Shown: positions 43,815-45,853 of the stretch, in pieces
How positions within the stretch are numbered: the stretch's first letter is position 1
Layout: each line of letters opens with the position of its first letter
Assembly (NCBI GenBank): GCA_014728225.1
Contig: WJLX01000059.1
Location: 1 to 45,853, forward strand
DNA: 45,853 bases
Direction: 5' to 3'
Source: Candidatus Coatesbacteria bacterium
Lineage (GTDB): Bacteria > RBG-13-66-14
Notes under the pieces: model-generated
What the model saw: the letters and a program-made list of their open reading frames with translations, nothing else
The model's database searches: none
What the model was told of the DNA's origin: nothing
Position numbers and translations under genes: made by a program

Positions 43815-45779
43815 GTGGTCGTCATCTTGAAAAAAAGCGCCATAGCCTTGACAACGCTGGGGATAATCGTCGCAATACTCGTCTGGAGCGCCCCGGCCCA
43901 GGGACCCGAACTCCTCGTCGTCAGCACCCAGGAGGCCTACTGGCGCTACGAGGTGGCCGAGTTCTTCGCCGACGGCGTCGATCCGAGCGTTACCGAGCTC
44001 GTCGGCCTGCCGCTGCTCGACGGCGAAGCCGTCCCCGGTGTCAGCGGACTTGACGAAGTGCCCTTCAAACCGTTGGGAGACGGCCGCTGGCGGGCCTGCT
44101 GGGCCATGCCCTGGGACCCGGAGCTCGGCGGTTACGAGCTGCGCGTCGAGGGCCGCGACGCCGCCGGCGCGGTCGTCCAGACCACGACCGTGCCTTTTCG
44201 CCTCCGCGGCCGGGCTCCCGGCACCCGGGTCAAGCTGCCCCACTTCGCCCTGACCCTGGAGACCGACGCCGACTACTTCACCGCCGGCCTCCAGGGTCCC
44301 CGGTTGCGCGTCCCCGGCTGGAAGAACGTCATCGCATGGGCCGAATACGCCGGGGCCGATTCCTTCTGGTTCGGCGCCGCCCTCACCAAGGCCGTCTACA
44401 ACCCCACCGCCGAGAACCCCTGGTACCAGCCCAACGTCGACCTCACCCCCCTGTTGGCCCGGGAGGCCCACCGCGCCGGGCTCGAGTTCGGCGCCTGGAT
44501 CTCCGCCTTCTTCCCCTATGGCGCCCGGCGCCCCGCCATCGACTACGACTACTCGCGCAACTACGTCTTCCCCGAAACCGACGACGGCGCCGCCTCCTCC
44601 GAGGGTGAATTCTGGTGGACGCTCAACGCCAGTCTCAACTGCGAGCTGCGCAAGAGCCATCTCATCGCGATGGCCCGCCGCCTCGAGGCCGAGCCCCAGG
44701 TCGACTACATCGGCCTGGACTACATCCGCACCGGGCCCGGCGGCTACGAGCTGGTCAGCGACTTCGCCCGTGAACTCAACCTCGTCCCCTGGGAGGGCTT
44801 CCTCGAAGCACCCCTCGAAGAGCAGATGACCTGGCTGGTCGGCCAACTGCGCGGCCGCAACCGGGCGATGATCAACCTCTGGCAGTGGTGGCGCGCCTCC
44901 AAGGCCGCCCGAACCCTCAAGGAAGTGAAAGAGGAAGCCGGCGTAACAAAACCCTTCTGGTGCTTCACCCTCGGTTGGGAGATGGGCCACCAGCACGGCC
45001 AGGACATCCTGATGATGACCGACGCCGGCGCCGACTTCTGCGCCGTGATGATGTACGACGCCTCGCGCAACGAGTGGGACGGCATGACCACCGACTGGCG
45101 CGAGGCCTACCGCGACGGCCGCGGTAACGTCGTCGCCGGGGTCATCGCCGACCCGCCCCAACTCGAGAACCCCTACAACCCCCGCGCCCCCTACCCCCTC
45201 GAGCTGGGAAATCGCGCCGCCGAGGCCGCCTTCGAGCTCGCCCACGCCGCAGGCCCCTGGGACGACCTCCCCGAGCCCGAGTCCTACGCCGCCCTGCGCG
45301 CCGACGGCCTGACCGAGGGCCTGTTCCTCCACGACCTCGAGCGCATGGCCTACCGCAACGGCGGCTGGTGGCTGGCCGACTACGTCATCGCCGGGGCCGC
45401 CGCGATGAGCGAGCTCCGGGCCGCAACGGGCGATTGTCCCGTCACCCTCGAGGTCCACCGCCCGCAGCCCATCGGCGCCTTCCTCTTCGAACTCCCCGTC
45501 GACGTCACCAACATCTCCGGCGAGACCGTCACCAACCTCGAGGTGCGCTCCGAGCCCACCCGGTACTCCTCGGTCACCAAGGGCGGGACGATCGAGATCG
45601 GCGAGCTGGCCCCCGGCGAGACCGTTTCCGTCAGGCCCCGCTGGTACGCTTACGAGTACACCGCCGAGCACGCTCCCGCGGCCGGGGCGGTCTGGGGCGG
45701 CCGCTCGCCCCGCGAGCGGGCCTTCGCGATCAGGTATCAGATACCGTGGCAGGAAAAGGAGGAGGGGGAGGGAGAGTAA
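43815..45779 (+). CDS. Secreted/membrane-anchored glycoside-hydrolase-like (GHL10/DUF187-type) protein
   Basis: The product is 654 residues from GTG 43815, chosen because GGGAGG ends four bases upstream. A hydrophobic N-terminal segment (SAIALTTLGIIVAILVWSA) is a signal or anchor. An Ig-like region precedes a TIM-barrel segment (about 150-560). WAEYAGADSFWFGAALTKAVYNPTAENPWYQPNVDLTPLLAREAHRAGLEFGAWISAFF and VDYIGLDYIRTGPGGYEL are typical of the hypothetical glycosidase GHL/alpha-amylase-like clan. A beta-domain ends the protein (IGEL APGETV region). The substrate is unknown, probably an extracellular polysaccharide. Confidence 0.8.
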   Translation: MVVILKKSAIALTTLGIIVAILVWSAPAQGPELLVVSTQEAYWRYEVAEFFADGVDPSVTELVGLPLLDGEAVPGVSGLDEVPFKPLGDGRWRACWAMPWDPELGGYELRVEGRDAAGAVVQTTTVPFRLRGRAPGTRVKLPHFALTLETDADYFTAGLQGPRLRVPGWKNVIAWAEYAGADSFWFGAALTKAVYNPTAENPWYQPNVDLTPLLAREAHRAGLEFGAWISAFFPYGARRPAIDYDYSRNYVFPETDDGAASSEGEFWWTLNASLNCELRKSHLIAMARRLEAEPQVDYIGLDYIRTGPGGYELVSDFARELNLVPWEGFLEAPLEEQMTWLVGQLRGRNRAMINLWQWWRASKAARTLKEVKEEAGVTKPFWCFTLGWEMGHQHGQDILMMTDAGADFCAVMMYDASRNEWDGMTTDWREAYRDGRGNVVAGVIADPPQLENPYNPRAPYPLELGNRAAEAAFELAHAAGPWDDLPEPESYAALRADGLTEGLFLHDLERMAYRNGGWWLADYVIAGAAAMSELRAATGDCPVTLEVHRPQPIGAFLFELPVDVTNISGETVTNLEVRSEPTRYSSVTKGGTIEIGELAPGETVSVRPRWYAYEYTAEHAPAAGAVWGGRSPRERAFAIRYQIPWQEKEEGEGE

Positions 45780-45847
45780 TAATGCTTTACTATGGAATGA
45801 TATCCGTGTAAAATTAGTACGTCATAAGTAAGCTAAGGACGTAAGTA

Positions 45848-45853
45848 ATGAAA
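45848..45853 (+). CDS. Possible start of the next gene
   Basis: The window ends with ATGAAA, preceded by AAGGACG about eight bases upstream and an AT-rich promoter-like region (45780-45840). Only two codons are visible. Confidence 0.3.

Noticed and set aside
43752-45671. 639-codon minus-strand frame opposite the glycosidase-like gene
   Set aside because: Shadow frame, Gly/Val-rich with no motifs; the plus strand has a signal segment, ribosome-binding site and barrel motifs.

Overview
The window is high-GC DNA (roughly two thirds G+C by eye, with strong G/C preference at third codon positions) from a Gram-negative-type bacterium. Secreted proteins carry FlgD-like or type IX-secretion-like C-terminal domains, there is a probable outer-membrane barrel and a type IV pilin-like protein, and the glycine cleavage P-protein is split in two. 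This mix suggests a lineage in or near the FCB group or an uncultured candidate phylum. That placement is inference; no rRNA is present.

Layout. 1-6106: start of a secreted protein, the gcvPA-gcvPB operon, and priA. 6213-13190: membrane-anchored repeat protein, a two-gene ABC exporter, and a long MutL/GlmL-like protein. 13367-24119: NYN-domain protein, clostripain-like protease, cupin-recG pair, a secreted protein, dus-IMPACT pair, and holA. 24559-34358: gingipain-like (C25) protease, small secreted protein, pilin-like protein, ferredoxin, nitroreductase, radical SAM enzyme, elbB, coaX, and a membrane glycosyltransferase. 34594-39029: an H-NOX-like gene beside its decayed duplicate, a GIY-YIG-like protein, a small Cas2-like protein, and an aldehyde dehydrogenase. 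39190-40850: a very AT-rich island. 40869-45853: small zinc-type protein, barrel protein, tRNA-Met, a Tyr-rich secreted protein, transposase debris, a small basic protein, and a glycosidase-like protein.

The most notable system is in the AT-rich island. A 31-codon gene with a strong ribosome-binding site (40603-40698, minus) encodes a short peptide ending HRCARICVLGA. It lies 14 bases before a radical SAM/SPASM enzyme whose N-terminus looks like a PqqD-type RiPP recognition domain. This looks like a compact, horizontally acquired RiPP locus. The enzyme has a frameshift at an eight-G run exactly where the last SPASM motif (GGCPAE) should be, so it is phase-variable, decaying or mis-sequenced.

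A second novelty is a family of five nested palindromes of about 190 bp, in five intergenic gaps. They share conserved inner arms, have copy-specific but self-complementary outer arms, and in four of the five the central loop is conserved but found in either orientation. Two shorter elements of 71-72 bp share the CACGGTTYTTGCA core.
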